Assembly: GCF_000272005.1 (NCBI RefSeq)
Contig: NZ_AKKU01000011.1
Location: forward strand, 310,001 to 374,000
Direction: 5' to 3'
Length of the DNA: 64,000 nt
DNA from: Alishewanella agri BL06
Lineage (GTDB): Bacteria > Pseudomonadota > Gammaproteobacteria > Enterobacterales > Alteromonadaceae
In this document: piece after piece, positions 42,795 to 51,688 of the stretch
Numbering within the stretch: the stretch's first letter is position 1
Layout of the letters: every line of letters begins with the position of its first letter
Made by a program: the position numbers and the translations under genes
The notes under the pieces: model-generated
Seen by the model: the letters and a program-made list of their open reading frames with translations, nothing else
What the model was told of the DNA's origin: nothing
The model's database searches: none

Positions 42795-44072
42795 ATGGAA
42801 AGCTTATCCCGCCGTAATCACCCGTTACGTGATGTACTGGATAAAGAATTACAGCAGCGCACCTTTGGCTCTATTAGCGCGCCCTGCCGGCTGTGCCACT
42901 TTATGCTGACGGTCAGCCCGGCATTACGCAGTGTGGAGTTGACGCTAATGCAACAACTGGCGCAACAGCAAGGTAAACAACTCAGTGATAATGCTCAGGA
43001 TCTGACGCTGCCACTGTACGGTTTATGGCTGCGCTGGGAGCGGCATGGCGAATTCTCCAGCTATACCTTTATCCGCCCAGGCATCGCAGAGCCCTGGTTT
43101 GATGATCCACTGAGTTTTTTACCCAGCCGTGACTGGTTCAGCGAGCTACCGGGACAAATCTTCCGGATTGTGCAATTAACGATTTTAACCGCAGAGCAGT
43201 CACCGGCGGACACCTTAATCCGGCAAAGCTTTAATGCCGATAACTGTATCAGCAGTGAGTTAGCCGGCGGCCAGGCACGGATCTGGACTGATTTCCAGAA
43301 GCATGCTGAAGGCGCCGGTCGGATGCTGCTACTAAGTAAAGGTTTGACCGGCGACGCACTCGGCCGGCTGGCGCAACAACTGTTCGACCTGGGTAACTAC
43401 CGTAAGCTATCGCTGCTGGGTTGGCCACTGGCTCGCCAGAGCCTGCAGCAGCTGAGCGAGCTCGAATTACAACTGGCTGGTTTAACCCAGAGTATTGAGC
43501 TGCAACAACGCAGTGATGAACAGTTACTGCATGATATTACCGGTTTGGCCGCGGCCACCGAGCGACTGATCGCCGAAAATAGCAACCGCTTACAGGCGAC
43601 GGCGGCTTACTATCAGCTGACGTTGGATCGATTAAAGGCACTGCAGGAAAGTCCGCTCGCGGATCATCTGTCATTACAGGACTTTACCGAAAAGCGCCTC
43701 ACCCCGGCGTATCGTACCAGTGAGGCAGTGCAGCGGCGGCAGCAGCTGCTGTCCAGCCGGCTGGGGCGTTGTACGGAGTTATTACGCACCCGGCTTAATC
43801 TGAAACTGGAGCAACAGAATCAGCAATTGCTAAGCTCAATGGAACAGAAAGCCAAACTGCAACTGAAGTTGCAGCAAATGGTGGAAGGCTTTTCGCTGGT
43901 TGCGATCAGCTATTACGCGGTACAGTTAGCCATAAAACTGCTAAGCAGCCTGCAATACTGGTGGCCTGAGCTTAACGTCGGACGCTGGCAAAGTATCGCC
44001 ATTCCTGTCATTATTATTGGCGTGGCGGGGTTGCTGCGTTATCAGGCAGCCCGCTTAAAACGGAGTCTTTAA
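42795..44072 (+). CDS. DUF3422 family membrane protein
   Basis: 425-residue protein of unknown function. The N-terminal globular part (NHPLRDVLDKELQQRTF, HGEFSSYTFIRPG) is followed by a long helical, coiled-coil-prone middle and two C-terminal membrane segments (FSLVAISYYAVQLAIKLL and SIAIPVIIIGVAGLLRY). This is the DUF3422 layout, with the bulk predicted in the cytoplasm. The neighbouring transglycosylase starts 12 bp downstream on the same strand, suggesting co-transcription. Confidence 0.9.
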   Translation: MESLSRRNHPLRDVLDKELQQRTFGSISAPCRLCHFMLTVSPALRSVELTLMQQLAQQQGKQLSDNAQDLTLPLYGLWLRWERHGEFSSYTFIRPGIAEPWFDDPLSFLPSRDWFSELPGQIFRIVQLTILTAEQSPADTLIRQSFNADNCISSELAGGQARIWTDFQKHAEGAGRMLLLSKGLTGDALGRLAQQLFDLGNYRKLSLLGWPLARQSLQQLSELELQLAGLTQSIELQQRSDEQLLHDITGLAAATERLIAENSNRLQATAAYYQLTLDRLKALQESPLADHLSLQDFTEKRLTPAYRTSEAVQRRQQLLSSRLGRCTELLRTRLNLKLEQQNQQLLSSMEQKAKLQLKLQQMVEGFSLVAISYYAVQLAIKLLSSLQYWWPELNVGRWQSIAIPVIIIGVAGLLRYQAARLKRSL

Positions 44073-44084
44073 GGAAAGAGCGGC

Positions 44085-44759
44085 TTGACTGGCAATCTTA
44101 AGTGGATCCCCCTGCTGTTATTATTACTGGCACAGCCAGTAATCGCCGATGACAGCAAACCCGTGCAGCGGTTAAGTCCGCAAAGGCAGGCTTTGCCTGA
44201 GACCAAAAATACCGCACCACAGATCCTGGTTTATAAAAGTCAGCGCGAAGATGGTTCAGCTGTGTTTTCTGACCGGCCGCCTGCCAATCAGCAATATGAA
44301 TTGCTGCGTTTCGATTGCTATGCCTGCGCGGTAAGCTCACCGATTGACTGGCATACAACACCCTTATTTCAACGCCGCTTCGCCCGGCTGATTGAACAGG
44401 TCGCTTCCGAGCTGGTATTAGATCCGGCGCTGATTCGCGCCGTTATTCATGCCGAGTCGGCCTTTAATCCACAAGCCGTCTCGCGGCGCGGCGCACAAGG
44501 TCTGATGCAACTGATGCCACAAACCGCCAGTATGCTGGGGGTCGCTGATCCAAGCCAACCGGAGCAAAATATCCGCGGCGGTAGCCGCTATCTGCAGCAA
44601 CTTATCGATAGTTTTGATGGCGATCTGCGCCTGGCATTAGCCGCTTATAATGCCGGTCCGGGCGCGGTAAAACGCTTTGGCGGTGTCCCCCCTTATCCGG
44701 AGACCACCGCCTATATCGAGCGGGTATTGATTCTTCAGCAGCGCTATGGCGGTGGCTGA
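44085..44759 (+). CDS. DUF4124-SLT lytic transglycosylase
   Basis: 224-residue exported protein with a TTG start after AAGGAAAGAG; no ATG is available before the signal peptide (LKWIPLLLLLLAQPVIA). A short DUF4124-like segment (YKSQREDGSAVFSDRPP) precedes a complete SLT domain: catalytic Glu in IHAESAFNPQAVSRRGAQG, then LMQLMP and the ALAAYNAGPGAVKRFGG motif. Predicted to cleave peptidoglycan in the periplasm. Its 3' end overlaps the convergent CBS gene by 16 bp. Confidence 0.92.
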   Translation: MTGNLKWIPLLLLLLAQPVIADDSKPVQRLSPQRQALPETKNTAPQILVYKSQREDGSAVFSDRPPANQQYELLRFDCYACAVSSPIDWHTTPLFQRRFARLIEQVASELVLDPALIRAVIHAESAFNPQAVSRRGAQGLMQLMPQTASMLGVADPSQPEQNIRGGSRYLQQLIDSFDGDLRLALAAYNAGPGAVKRFGGVPPYPETTAYIERVLILQQRYGGG

Positions 44760-45187
44760 GCCGGTTTCCCTGGTTTTGCCAGCAGTGCGGCCTTCATCAG
44801 ATCTTTCCAGGATACCAACCCTAGCAAACGCTGCTGTGGATCTGCCACCAGTAAGCAACTGATATTATTTTCCACTAACAGGCTCGCCGCCTGTCGCACA
44901 CTGGTGTCCGGCAGCACAGTAATAACGGGGGTTGACATGACCTGATGCACTTTACGGGTACGCATCATCAGGCCAATAGCCTGTTCACCGGCCGCCTCCA
45001 TCAGCGGGCTCAGCTCTTTGAAATAATCTTTCACCGAGACAATACCAACCACCCGATCCATACTATCGACCACCGGGACATGCTGGAACCGGGCCTGACT
45101 GAACACCGAACGCAGTGACGCCAGATTAGCATCACCGGAAGTGGTTAATAACCGGGTTCTGGGCGTCATAATCGCCAGTAATGACAT
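44744..45187 (-). CDS. CBS-domain-pair protein next to pilU
   Basis: 147 residues with two CBS motifs (RTRLLTTSGDANLASLRSVF and HQVMSTPVITVLPDTSVRQA). Likely an adenine-nucleotide sensor. It begins 11 bp after the pilU stop on the same strand with GGAG before its ATG, so it is probably the third gene of a pilT-pilU-CBS unit. A link to twitching control is inference. Confidence 0.9.
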   Translation of the reverse strand: MSLLAIMTPRTRLLTTSGDANLASLRSVFSQARFQHVPVVDSMDRVVGIVSVKDYFKELSPLMEAAGEQAIGLMMRTRKVHQVMSTPVITVLPDTSVRQAASLLVENNISCLLVADPQQRLLGLVSWKDLMKAALLAKPGKPAQPPP

Positions 45188-45198
45188 GTCAGACTCCG

Positions 45199-46317
45199 TT
45201 AGTCTTTATCCAAGCCGTCGAGGGTGACACCCGATAAAAAGCCCGAACCTTTCACTTCATTATTGCGTAATTTGATCATCAGACGCAGATCATTTGGCGA
45301 GTCAGCATGGTGGATAGCATCGGTATAGCTGATGGTGCCCCGTTGATACAGGTCGTACAGTGCCTGATCGAAGGTTTGCATCCCCAGCTCGCGCGATTTC
45401 GTCATAACTGCTTTAATTTCACCAATCTCGCCTTTGCTAATCAGGTCGGCAACAAAGGGCGTATTCAACAGGACTTCAATTGCTGCCACCCGGCCGTGGC
45501 CATCTGCTGTCGGGATCAATTGCTGGGCAACAATACCACGTAAGTTTAACGATAAATCGAATAACAACTTATCATGCATCTCTTTCGGTACCAGGTGCAT
45601 AATACGGTCTATCGCCTGGTTAGCATTGTTGGCGTGCAAGGTGGCGATACAAAGGTGACCCGTCTCGGCAAAGGATAACGCAAATTCCATGGTTTCCTGC
45701 GAGCGGATCTCACCAATCAGGATCACATCCGGTGCCTGGCGCAGTGAACTCTTCAACGCGGCATCAAAAGACTCAGTATCAATCCCCACTTCGCGCTGGG
45801 TAATTAAGCTGCGACCATGTTCATGCACAAATTCAATCGGATCTTCGATGGTCAGAATATGACCTTTGGCATTTTTATTGCGATAACCAATCAGTGCTGC
45901 CAGCGAGGTCGATTTACCGGTACCGGTACCACCGACAAACAGCACCAGGCCGCGTTTGGACATAATCACTTCTTTTAAAATCGGTGGCAGCCCCAAGTCT
46001 TCCACATTAGGAATGGTGGTAACAATACGCCGCATTACCATGCCGGCTTTGTCACGCTGCCAAAACGCCGAAACCCGGAAGCGGCCGGCATCATTGTGAA
46101 TCGCGAAGTTACACTCTTTTTGCGTATTAAATTCGTGCTGTTGCTTTTCTGACATCACCGACAATACCAGCGCCAGCGAATCAATTTCGGTCAAGGGTTT
46201 ATCATCAATAGGTGTTAACTCACCATTGATCTTTGCCGCCACCGGCATACCGGCGGTAACAAAGAGGTCAGACGCTTTAAGCTCGACCATTTTTTTCATG
46301 TAATTAACGATCTGCAT
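45199..46317 (-). CDS. pilU: Type IV pilus retraction ATPase PilU
   Basis: 372-residue GspE-superfamily ATPase, the PilT paralogue that supports pilus retraction. Walker A is GGTGTGKST, with ASDLFVTAGMP in the N-terminal domain, the Asp box (LTIEDPIEFVHEHG), Walker B (DVILIGEIRS) and the His box (CIATLHANN). It has the PilU-type TPFVADLISKGE in place of the PilT AIRNLIRE motif. AGAGG precedes the ATG, 9 bp after pilT. Confidence 0.96.
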   Translation of the reverse strand: MQIVNYMKKMVELKASDLFVTAGMPVAAKINGELTPIDDKPLTEIDSLALVLSVMSEKQQHEFNTQKECNFAIHNDAGRFRVSAFWQRDKAGMVMRRIVTTIPNVEDLGLPPILKEVIMSKRGLVLFVGGTGTGKSTSLAALIGYRNKNAKGHILTIEDPIEFVHEHGRSLITQREVGIDTESFDAALKSSLRQAPDVILIGEIRSQETMEFALSFAETGHLCIATLHANNANQAIDRIMHLVPKEMHDKLLFDLSLNLRGIVAQQLIPTADGHGRVAAIEVLLNTPFVADLISKGEIGEIKAVMTKSRELGMQTFDQALYDLYQRGTISYTDAIHHADSPNDLRLMIKLRNNEVKGSGFLSGVTLDGLDKD

Positions 46318-46325
46318 ACTTACCT

Positions 46326-47378
46326 CTAAAACCGGCCCATGGCACCGAAGGTATTCTTATCCTGCGCCTTGGCAGCAGCATCTTTTTGAGTGACCAAACC
46401 GCGGTTAACCAGATTGACTAAACATTGGTCCATGGTCTGCATACCATGAGCAGCGCCAGTCTGAATCACCGAATACATTTGGGCAATTTTATCTTCACGG
46501 ATCAGATTTCGGATTGCTGGCACGCCAACCATAATTTCATGAGCAGCGATCCGGCCCCCCCCCACTTTCTTCAGCAGTGTTTGCGAGATAACGGCTCTGA
46601 GCGATTCCGATAACATCGAGCGCACCATATCTTTCTCCTCACCCGGGAAGACGTCGATAATCCGGTCGATGGTTTTTGGTGCTGAGGTGGTGTGCAGAGT
46701 ACCAAAGACTAAGTGACCGGTTTCGGCGGCAGTCATCGCGAGGCGAATGGTTTCTAAGTCCCGCAACTCACCGACCAGGATCACATCCGGATCTTCGCGC
46801 AGGGCTGAGCGCAACGCATTACTGAAGCTATGGGTGTCACGATGTACTTCCCGTTGGTTGATCAGGCTGAGTTTGTTGCTGTGTACGAATTCGATCGGAT
46901 CTTCAATGGTCAGAATATGATCAAAACGGCTGCTGTTGATATAGTCAATCATTGCCGCCAGAGTGGTACTCTTACCCGAGCCGGTTGGCCCGGTAACCAG
47001 GACTAAACCACGCGGGTTCTCGGCGATGGTTTTAAAGATATCCGGCGCGCCCAAATCGTCTAAGGTCAGCACCTCGCTGGGAATGGTACGGAAGACGGCA
47101 GCTGCACCACGGTTTTGCACAAAGGCATTGACCCGGAAACGCGCTAAATTCGGAATTTCAAAAGAAAAATCCGATTCGAGCCGCTCTTCGTACTCTTTAC
47201 GCTGTTTGTCAGTCATAATTTCATAAACCAGTGCGTGCACTTCTTTATGATTCAGTGGCGGAATATTGAGTTTCCGCACATCACCGTCGACGCGGATTAA
47301 CGGCGGTACACCGGCAGAAAGGTGCAAATCTGACGCTTTATGTTCCACACTAAAGGCTAATAATTCGGTAATATCCAC
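46326..47378 (-). CDS. pilT: Type IV pilus retraction ATPase PilT
   Basis: 350 residues from the GTG at 47378, which gives the canonical MDITELLAFSVEHKASDLHLSAG and has GGAG nine bases upstream; the frame is open to a TTG at 47393. A hexameric motor that depolymerises type IV pili for twitching. Walker A GPTGSGKST is at 130-138 and the PilT signature AIRNLIRE near 287. Codons about 271-274 (Val-Gly-Gly-Gly) contain a run of nine G on the coding strand, a potential slippage site. Confidence 0.97.
   Translation of the reverse strand: MDITELLAFSVEHKASDLHLSAGVPPLIRVDGDVRKLNIPPLNHKEVHALVYEIMTDKQRKEYEERLESDFSFEIPNLARFRVNAFVQNRGAAAVFRTIPSEVLTLDDLGAPDIFKTIAENPRGLVLVTGPTGSGKSTTLAAMIDYINSSRFDHILTIEDPIEFVHSNKLSLINQREVHRDTHSFSNALRSALREDPDVILVGELRDLETIRLAMTAAETGHLVFGTLHTTSAPKTIDRIIDVFPGEEKDMVRSMLSESLRAVISQTLLKKVGGGRIAAHEIMVGVPAIRNLIREDKIAQMYSVIQTGAAHGMQTMDQCLVNLVNRGLVTQKDAAAKAQDKNTFGAMGRF
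46555..46563 (-). repeat. G9 homopolymer inside pilT
   Basis: Nine consecutive C on the plus strand (G on the coding strand) encode Gly-Gly-Gly after Val in KKVGGGR. Tracts of this length are prone to slipped-strand mispairing; a one-base change would truncate PilT before its AIRNLIRE region. Confidence 0.9.
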
Positions 47379-47404
47379 AACCAGCAACTCCAACTTACCT
47401 ATTT

Positions 47405-48103
47405 ATGATGAATAACATAGCAGAACAACTGGCCCTCGCCTATCAGCAACTGCACAAATTCAGTGAAAGCCGCCCCGCAAGCTGGCCGCAGCCAAGGTTG
47501 ATTGCGGTGAGCAAAACCAAACCGGTGGCCGACATTGTCGCCGCCTTTGCTGCAGGTCAACGTCAGTTCGGCGAGAATTATCCGCAGGAACTGGCCAGTA
47601 AAGCCGCAGAACTAACCCATTTGGGTGAGTTAGAATGGCACTTTATCGGCCCGCTGCAGTCAAACAAGACCAAATTAGTCGCAGAAACCGCCAGCTGGGT
47701 GCACAGCATCGACCGGGAGAAAATCGCCCGTCGCTTGTCGGAACAACGCCCGCCGCAGCTGCCACCATTAAAGGTGTTGTTACAAATAAATATCAGCGCC
47801 GAAACTTCAAAAGCCGGTATTGCGCCGGCTGAAATGCTCTCGCTGGCAGCGGCTGTGGCAAGCCTGCCCGGATTACAACTCTGTGGTTTGATGGCGATCC
47901 CGGAGGCACAGGGTAAAAACCTGGAGCAGGATTTTGCTGCGATGCAGCAGTTATCCCAGCAGTTACAGCAACTTTATCCACAAGCTATTGAATTATCTAT
48001 GGGAATGTCAGATGACTGGCCACTGGCTCTGCGATATGGTGCAACTATGATAAGATTAGGTACCGCAATTTTTGGCGCAAGGAATTATGACAAGCATGAA
48101 TGA
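47405..48103 (+). CDS. yggS: PLP homeostasis protein, YggS family
   Basis: 232-residue single-domain alanine-racemase-fold PLP-binding protein (PLPBP). The PLP-lysine motif is LIAVSKTKPVADI, followed by FGENYPQEL, WHFIGPLQSNKTK, and the phosphate-binding SMGMSDDWPLAL...GTAIFG end. It is adjacent to proC in the conserved yggS-proC-yggT order and divergent from pilT across a short gap, as in many gammaproteobacteria. Confidence 0.96.
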   Translation: MMNNIAEQLALAYQQLHKFSESRPASWPQPRLIAVSKTKPVADIVAAFAAGQRQFGENYPQELASKAAELTHLGELEWHFIGPLQSNKTKLVAETASWVHSIDREKIARRLSEQRPPQLPPLKVLLQINISAETSKAGIAPAEMLSLAAAVASLPGLQLCGLMAIPEAQGKNLEQDFAAMQQLSQQLQQLYPQAIELSMGMSDDWPLALRYGATMIRLGTAIFGARNYDKHE

Positions 48104-48911
48104 TAATAGGGTAGCCTTTATCGGCGCAGGAAATATGGCACGTTGTGTCATTGCAGCTATGGTTAAGGCCGGTTATCCGGCTGAAAATATTATGGCCGCT
48201 AATCGTAGCGAACCGAAACTATTAGCTCTGCAGGCAGATTTTGCGATTACCACCAGTTTAAGTAATAGTGAAGCGGCGCGCTGGGCCGACGTAATTATAC
48301 TGGCGGTTAAGCCGCAGATGATGCAACAGGTGTGTGAACAGTTACTGGCAGAAGTACCAGAATGCCAGGAAAAATTGTTTGTTACGCTGGCTGCCGGCTT
48401 ACCGGTAGCACGTTATGAGGCCTGGCTGGGTGAAATCCGGTTAGTCCGGGCCATGCCCAATACGCCCTCGCTGGTCGGTTTAGGTGTAACCGGTTTGTTC
48501 CCCAGCCGTTGCTCTAATTATGAAAGGGCCTTTGTTGACCATATCTTCAGCGGCACCGGGATGCGGGTGTGGCTGGAACAGGAAGCACAAATTAATCATA
48601 TTATTGCTGTGACCGGCAGTGCTCCCGCCTACTTCTTTTACTTTATGCAGGCGATGCAACAAAAAGCTGAAGAATTGGGGTTTAACAGTACTGAAGCTAA
48701 AGCCATGGTGGCACAAACTGCGTTAGGTGCCGCAACGATGGCATTACAAAGCGAACACAGCTTTGCCGAGTTACGGGCTCAGGTTACGTCCAAAGGCGGC
48801 ACCACCCATGAAGCGGTCACCACCTTTAGCGAGCAGGGCTTAGAACAAATGGTAGCCAACGCCATGCAAGCGGCAATTGCGCGCGCTGAGGCCATGGCCA
48901 AGACGCTTTAA
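48087..48911 (+). CDS. proC: Pyrroline-5-carboxylate reductase
   Basis: 274 residues from the ATG at 48087. Starts at 48072 and 48096 are also possible; AAGGA at 48079-48083 is close to the first and 12 bp from the last. Final enzyme of proline synthesis. The Rossmann motif AFIGAGNMARCVIAAM, the LAVKPQ segment, RAMPNTPSLVGLG and the dimer signature VTGSAPAYFFYFMQAM...QVTSKGGTTHEAV are intact. It overlaps the end of yggS. Confidence 0.96.
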   Translation: MTSMNDNRVAFIGAGNMARCVIAAMVKAGYPAENIMAANRSEPKLLALQADFAITTSLSNSEAARWADVIILAVKPQMMQQVCEQLLAEVPECQEKLFVTLAAGLPVARYEAWLGEIRLVRAMPNTPSLVGLGVTGLFPSRCSNYERAFVDHIFSGTGMRVWLEQEAQINHIIAVTGSAPAYFFYFMQAMQQKAEELGFNSTEAKAMVAQTALGAATMALQSEHSFAELRAQVTSKGGTTHEAVTTFSEQGLEQMVANAMQAAIARAEAMAKTL

Positions 48912-48926
48912 ATTGGGAGCAGACAG

Positions 48927-49466
48927 ATGAACGCCGTAATTTTTCTGATTAATACCGCTTTTACGCTCTATTTAATGGTGGTGATGTTGCGTTTATGGTT
49001 ACAGCTGGCCCGTGCTGATTTCTATAATCCATTCAGTCAGTTTGTGGTAAAAGCCACCAACCCTTTGGTGCTGCCACTGCGTAAAGTTATCCCAAGCCTC
49101 GGCCAGCTGGACACCGCCACCTTATTGCTTGCTTACTTGATTGCGACAGCGAAATATATTGTATTACAGCTGGTGTTTTCGCCAGAGCTAAATCTGGGGG
49201 TAAGTTTTATTTTGGGTGCTTTGTTGCTGTTCAAAGAAGCCTTGAATTTGTTGTTCTGGGTACTGGTGATCCGCGCCATTATGAGTTGGTTTAGCCAGGG
49301 CCGTAACCCACTGGAACAGGTGTTTCATCAGCTAACAGAACCTTTTTTAGCGCCGGTACGCCGTATTATTCCGCCCCTCGGTGGCCTGGATTTGTCGGTA
49401 TTATTTGTACTGATTGCGCTGCAGTTTATTAATATTTTGCTGGCTGACTGGTTTAGATTGGTTTAA
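48927..49466 (+). CDS. yggT: YggT family inner-membrane protein
   Basis: 179-residue membrane protein with two copies of the YggT unit, each two helices with a motif of the type RLWLQLARADFYNPFSQFVV (20 residues) and NPLxxPxRxxIP (NPLVLPLRKVIP; LTEPFLAPVRRIIP). Linked to osmotic and cation tolerance in some bacteria. GGGAG precedes the ATG. Part of the yggS-proC-yggT-DUF4426-rdgB-hemW operon. Confidence 0.95.
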   Translation: MNAVIFLINTAFTLYLMVVMLRLWLQLARADFYNPFSQFVVKATNPLVLPLRKVIPSLGQLDTATLLLAYLIATAKYIVLQLVFSPELNLGVSFILGALLLFKEALNLLFWVLVIRAIMSWFSQGRNPLEQVFHQLTEPFLAPVRRIIPPLGGLDLSVLFVLIALQFINILLADWFRLV

Positions 49467-49478
49467 TCGGAGTCCATC

Positions 49479-49913
49479 ATGAGAAAATTAAGCTTAATGC
49501 TCAAAGGGGTAATGATACTGGCCGTGTTTTTAATGCAACCCGCGCAGGCGGAGCAGAAAAAAACGCTCGGTAACTGGGATATCCATTATATTGCCTTTAA
49601 CTCCACCTTTTTAACGCCAGACGTCGCCCGAGCGGCTAACCTGAGCCGTAATAAAACTAATGCCATTATTAATATTTCGGTATTGGATAGCCAAAGCCAG
49701 CAAGCGCAACAAGTGGTGATCAGTGGTATTGCCCGTAACCTGCTGGGTCAGCAACGTGAGTTGACTTTTCGCGAAATTAAGGACGGTGACGCCATTTACT
49801 ACATCGCGGTGATGCCATTTCGTAACGAAGAGCAGTTCCGCTTTAGCCTGGATATCCGCCAGGGTAATCAGCGCCAGCAACTGAACTTTGACCAGAAACT
49901 CTATACCGAATAG
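49479..49913 (+). CDS. DUF4426 domain periplasmic protein
   Basis: 144-residue exported protein: signal peptide MRKLSLMLKGVMILAVFLM...AQA, then a single beta-rich domain (WDIHYIAFNSTFLTPDVARAA cut into strands, ISVLDSQSQ). DUF4426 proteins are known from this position between yggT and rdgB in Alteromonadales and Vibrionales; function is unknown. Good CGGAG site; rdgB follows 9 bp later. Confidence 0.9.
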   Translation: MRKLSLMLKGVMILAVFLMQPAQAEQKKTLGNWDIHYIAFNSTFLTPDVARAANLSRNKTNAIINISVLDSQSQQAQQVVISGIARNLLGQQRELTFREIKDGDAIYYIAVMPFRNEEQFRFSLDIRQGNQRQQLNFDQKLYTE

Positions 49914-49922
49914 GACCTGCTG

Positions 49923-50528
49923 ATGCAAAACGTGGTATTGGCCACCGGTAATGCCGGCAAAGTCGCAGAACTGTCGGCCATGCTGACGCCCTTTGCGCTG
50001 GACATTGTGCCGCAAACCGTACTTGGGGTTAGTGATGCCGATGAAACCGGCCTGACCTTTGTCGAAAATGCGCTGTTAAAGGCCCGCCATGCAGCACAAA
50101 TCACCGGCTTACCGGCGATTGCCGATGATTCAGGTCTCGCCGTTGCTGCTCTGGGCGGCGCGCCTGGTATCTACTCAGCGCGCTATGCCGGTGTTGGTGC
50201 CGGCGATCAGGCTAATATTGATAAGTTATTGCAAACCATGAACAGTGTTCCGGCCAGCCAACGTCAGGCGGCTTTTCATTGTGTGCTGGTATATTTGCAG
50301 CATGCAGCGGATCCGACCCCACTAATTTGTCATGCTAGCTGGCAAGGCGAAATCGCGTTGTCGCAAAGCGGTAGTGGTGGCTTTGGTTATGATCCGGTGT
50401 TTTATCTGCCTGAACTTGGCAAAACCGCAGCTGAACTGAGCAAAGCAGAAAAGCAACAGCTGAGCCATCGCGGCCAGGCCCTGCGACAACTGGTTGCCGC
50501 GCTGCAGGTTAAGGAGCGCGCGCTTTGA
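49923..50528 (+). CDS. rdgB: XTP/dITP pyrophosphatase RdgB
   Basis: 201-residue house-cleaning nucleotide pyrophosphatase removing ITP, XTP and deaminated dNTPs. The N-terminal [14 protein letters not shown] substrate loop, the [18 protein letters not shown] and [24 protein letters not shown] cores (metal-binding acids) and [14 protein letters not shown] are intact. Length matches E. coli (197). Overlaps hemW by four bases. Confidence 0.97.
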   Translation: MQNVVLATGNAGKVAELSAMLTPFALDIVPQTVLGVSDADETGLTFVENALLKARHAAQITGLPAIADDSGLAVAALGGAPGIYSARYAGVGAGDQANIDKLLQTMNSVPASQRQAAFHCVLVYLQHAADPTPLICHASWQGEIALSQSGSGGFGYDPVFYLPELGKTAAELSKAEKQQLSHRGQALRQLVAALQVKERAL

Positions 50529-51667
50529 GTTTAAGCCTGCCGCCGCTATCACTTTATATCCATATTCCCTGGTGTATCCAGAAATGTCCTTACTGTGATT
50601 TTAATTCCCATGCGGTAAAACAAGGGATCCCGGAGCAGGAATATATTGCCCACCTGCTGGCCGATTTAGATCAGGATCTGCCACTGGTTGCTGGCCGTCA
50701 GCTTAGTAGTATTTTTATCGGCGGCGGTACGCCCAGTGTGTTTAGCGCCGCCGGTATCACCCAAATTCTCGAAGGGGTAAAACTGCGGCTCCCTGTCGCT
50801 GCGGATTTAGAAGTGACAATGGAGGCCAATCCGGGCACCTTCGAAGCAGAGCGCTTTGCTGGCTATGTTGCCGGCGGTGTGACCCGTTTCTCAATCGGTG
50901 TGCAGAGCTTTCAAAGCGAACAACTAAAAGCTTTGGGACGCATTCATAATGCCGAAGAAGCCAAAGCCGCGGCGCGGCTGGCTGCTACCCTGCCACTATC
51001 TAGTTTTAATCTGGACCTGATGCATGGCTTGCCCGGTCAAACACTGGAGGGCGCATTAGCGGATTTGCAGCAAGCTATTGCTCTTAATCCTCCGCATTTG
51101 TCCTGGTATCAGCTAACGATTGAGCCGAATACCGCCTTTGCCAGCCGGCCACCGGTGTTACCCGAGGATGAGTTGTTATGGGATATCCAGCAGCAGGGTG
51201 CTGAGCTGCTGGCTGCAGCCGGTTATCAACAATATGAAACTTCAGCCTACAGCCAAGCCGGTCATCAGTGCCGGCATAACCTGAATTACTGGCGCTATGG
51301 CGACTATCTGGGTATTGGTTGTGGCGCTCACGGCAAAATTACCCTGCCTAGCCGCAACAGTATTCTGCGTACGGTGAAAATTAAACATCCGAAAGGCTAT
51401 ATGGATTTAAGCCGTGGTTATCTGGACGAGCGTACTCAGGTTGAGCCGGAAGATCGGCCCTTTGAATTTTTTATGAACCGCTTTCGCTTACTGGAGCCCT
51501 GCCCAATCAGTGACTTTAGCGCTCTGACCGGTTTACCCTTGGCTAGCATCAGCGCGCCTTTGGCAGAAGCCGAGCAAAAACAACTGATTACAGTAAGCCC
51601 GCAGCATTGGCAAATTACAGCCAAAGGTGCCCGCTATCTGAATGATTTACTGACACTCTTTATTTAA
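50525..51667 (+). CDS. hemW: Heme chaperone HemW (radical SAM)
   Basis: 380-residue radical-SAM protein of the CPO-like family, thought to insert heme rather than oxidise coproporphyrinogen. The cluster motif is CIQKCPYC with the HemW-type following DF. GGGTPS and MEANPG are family motifs. The start is a TTG overlapping the rdgB stop, with AAGGAG eight bases upstream. Downstream C-terminal HemW domain ([11 protein letters not shown]) is present. Confidence 0.96.
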   Translation: MSLSLPPLSLYIHIPWCIQKCPYCDFNSHAVKQGIPEQEYIAHLLADLDQDLPLVAGRQLSSIFIGGGTPSVFSAAGITQILEGVKLRLPVAADLEVTMEANPGTFEAERFAGYVAGGVTRFSIGVQSFQSEQLKALGRIHNAEEAKAAARLAATLPLSSFNLDLMHGLPGQTLEGALADLQQAIALNPPHLSWYQLTIEPNTAFASRPPVLPEDELLWDIQQQGAELLAAAGYQQYETSAYSQAGHQCRHNLNYWRYGDYLGIGCGAHGKITLPSRNSILRTVKIKHPKGYMDLSRGYLDERTQVEPEDRPFEFFMNRFRLLEPCPISDFSALTGLPLASISAPLAEAEQKQLITVSPQHWQITAKGARYLNDLLTLFI

Positions 51668-51688
51668 ATAACCAAACAGAGGTCTGTT

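Noticed and set aside
47976-47984. Another TTATCCACA DnaA-box match in yggS
   Set aside because: It is within coding sequence (Leu-Tyr-Pro-Gln) and stands alone, so it is best read as chance.
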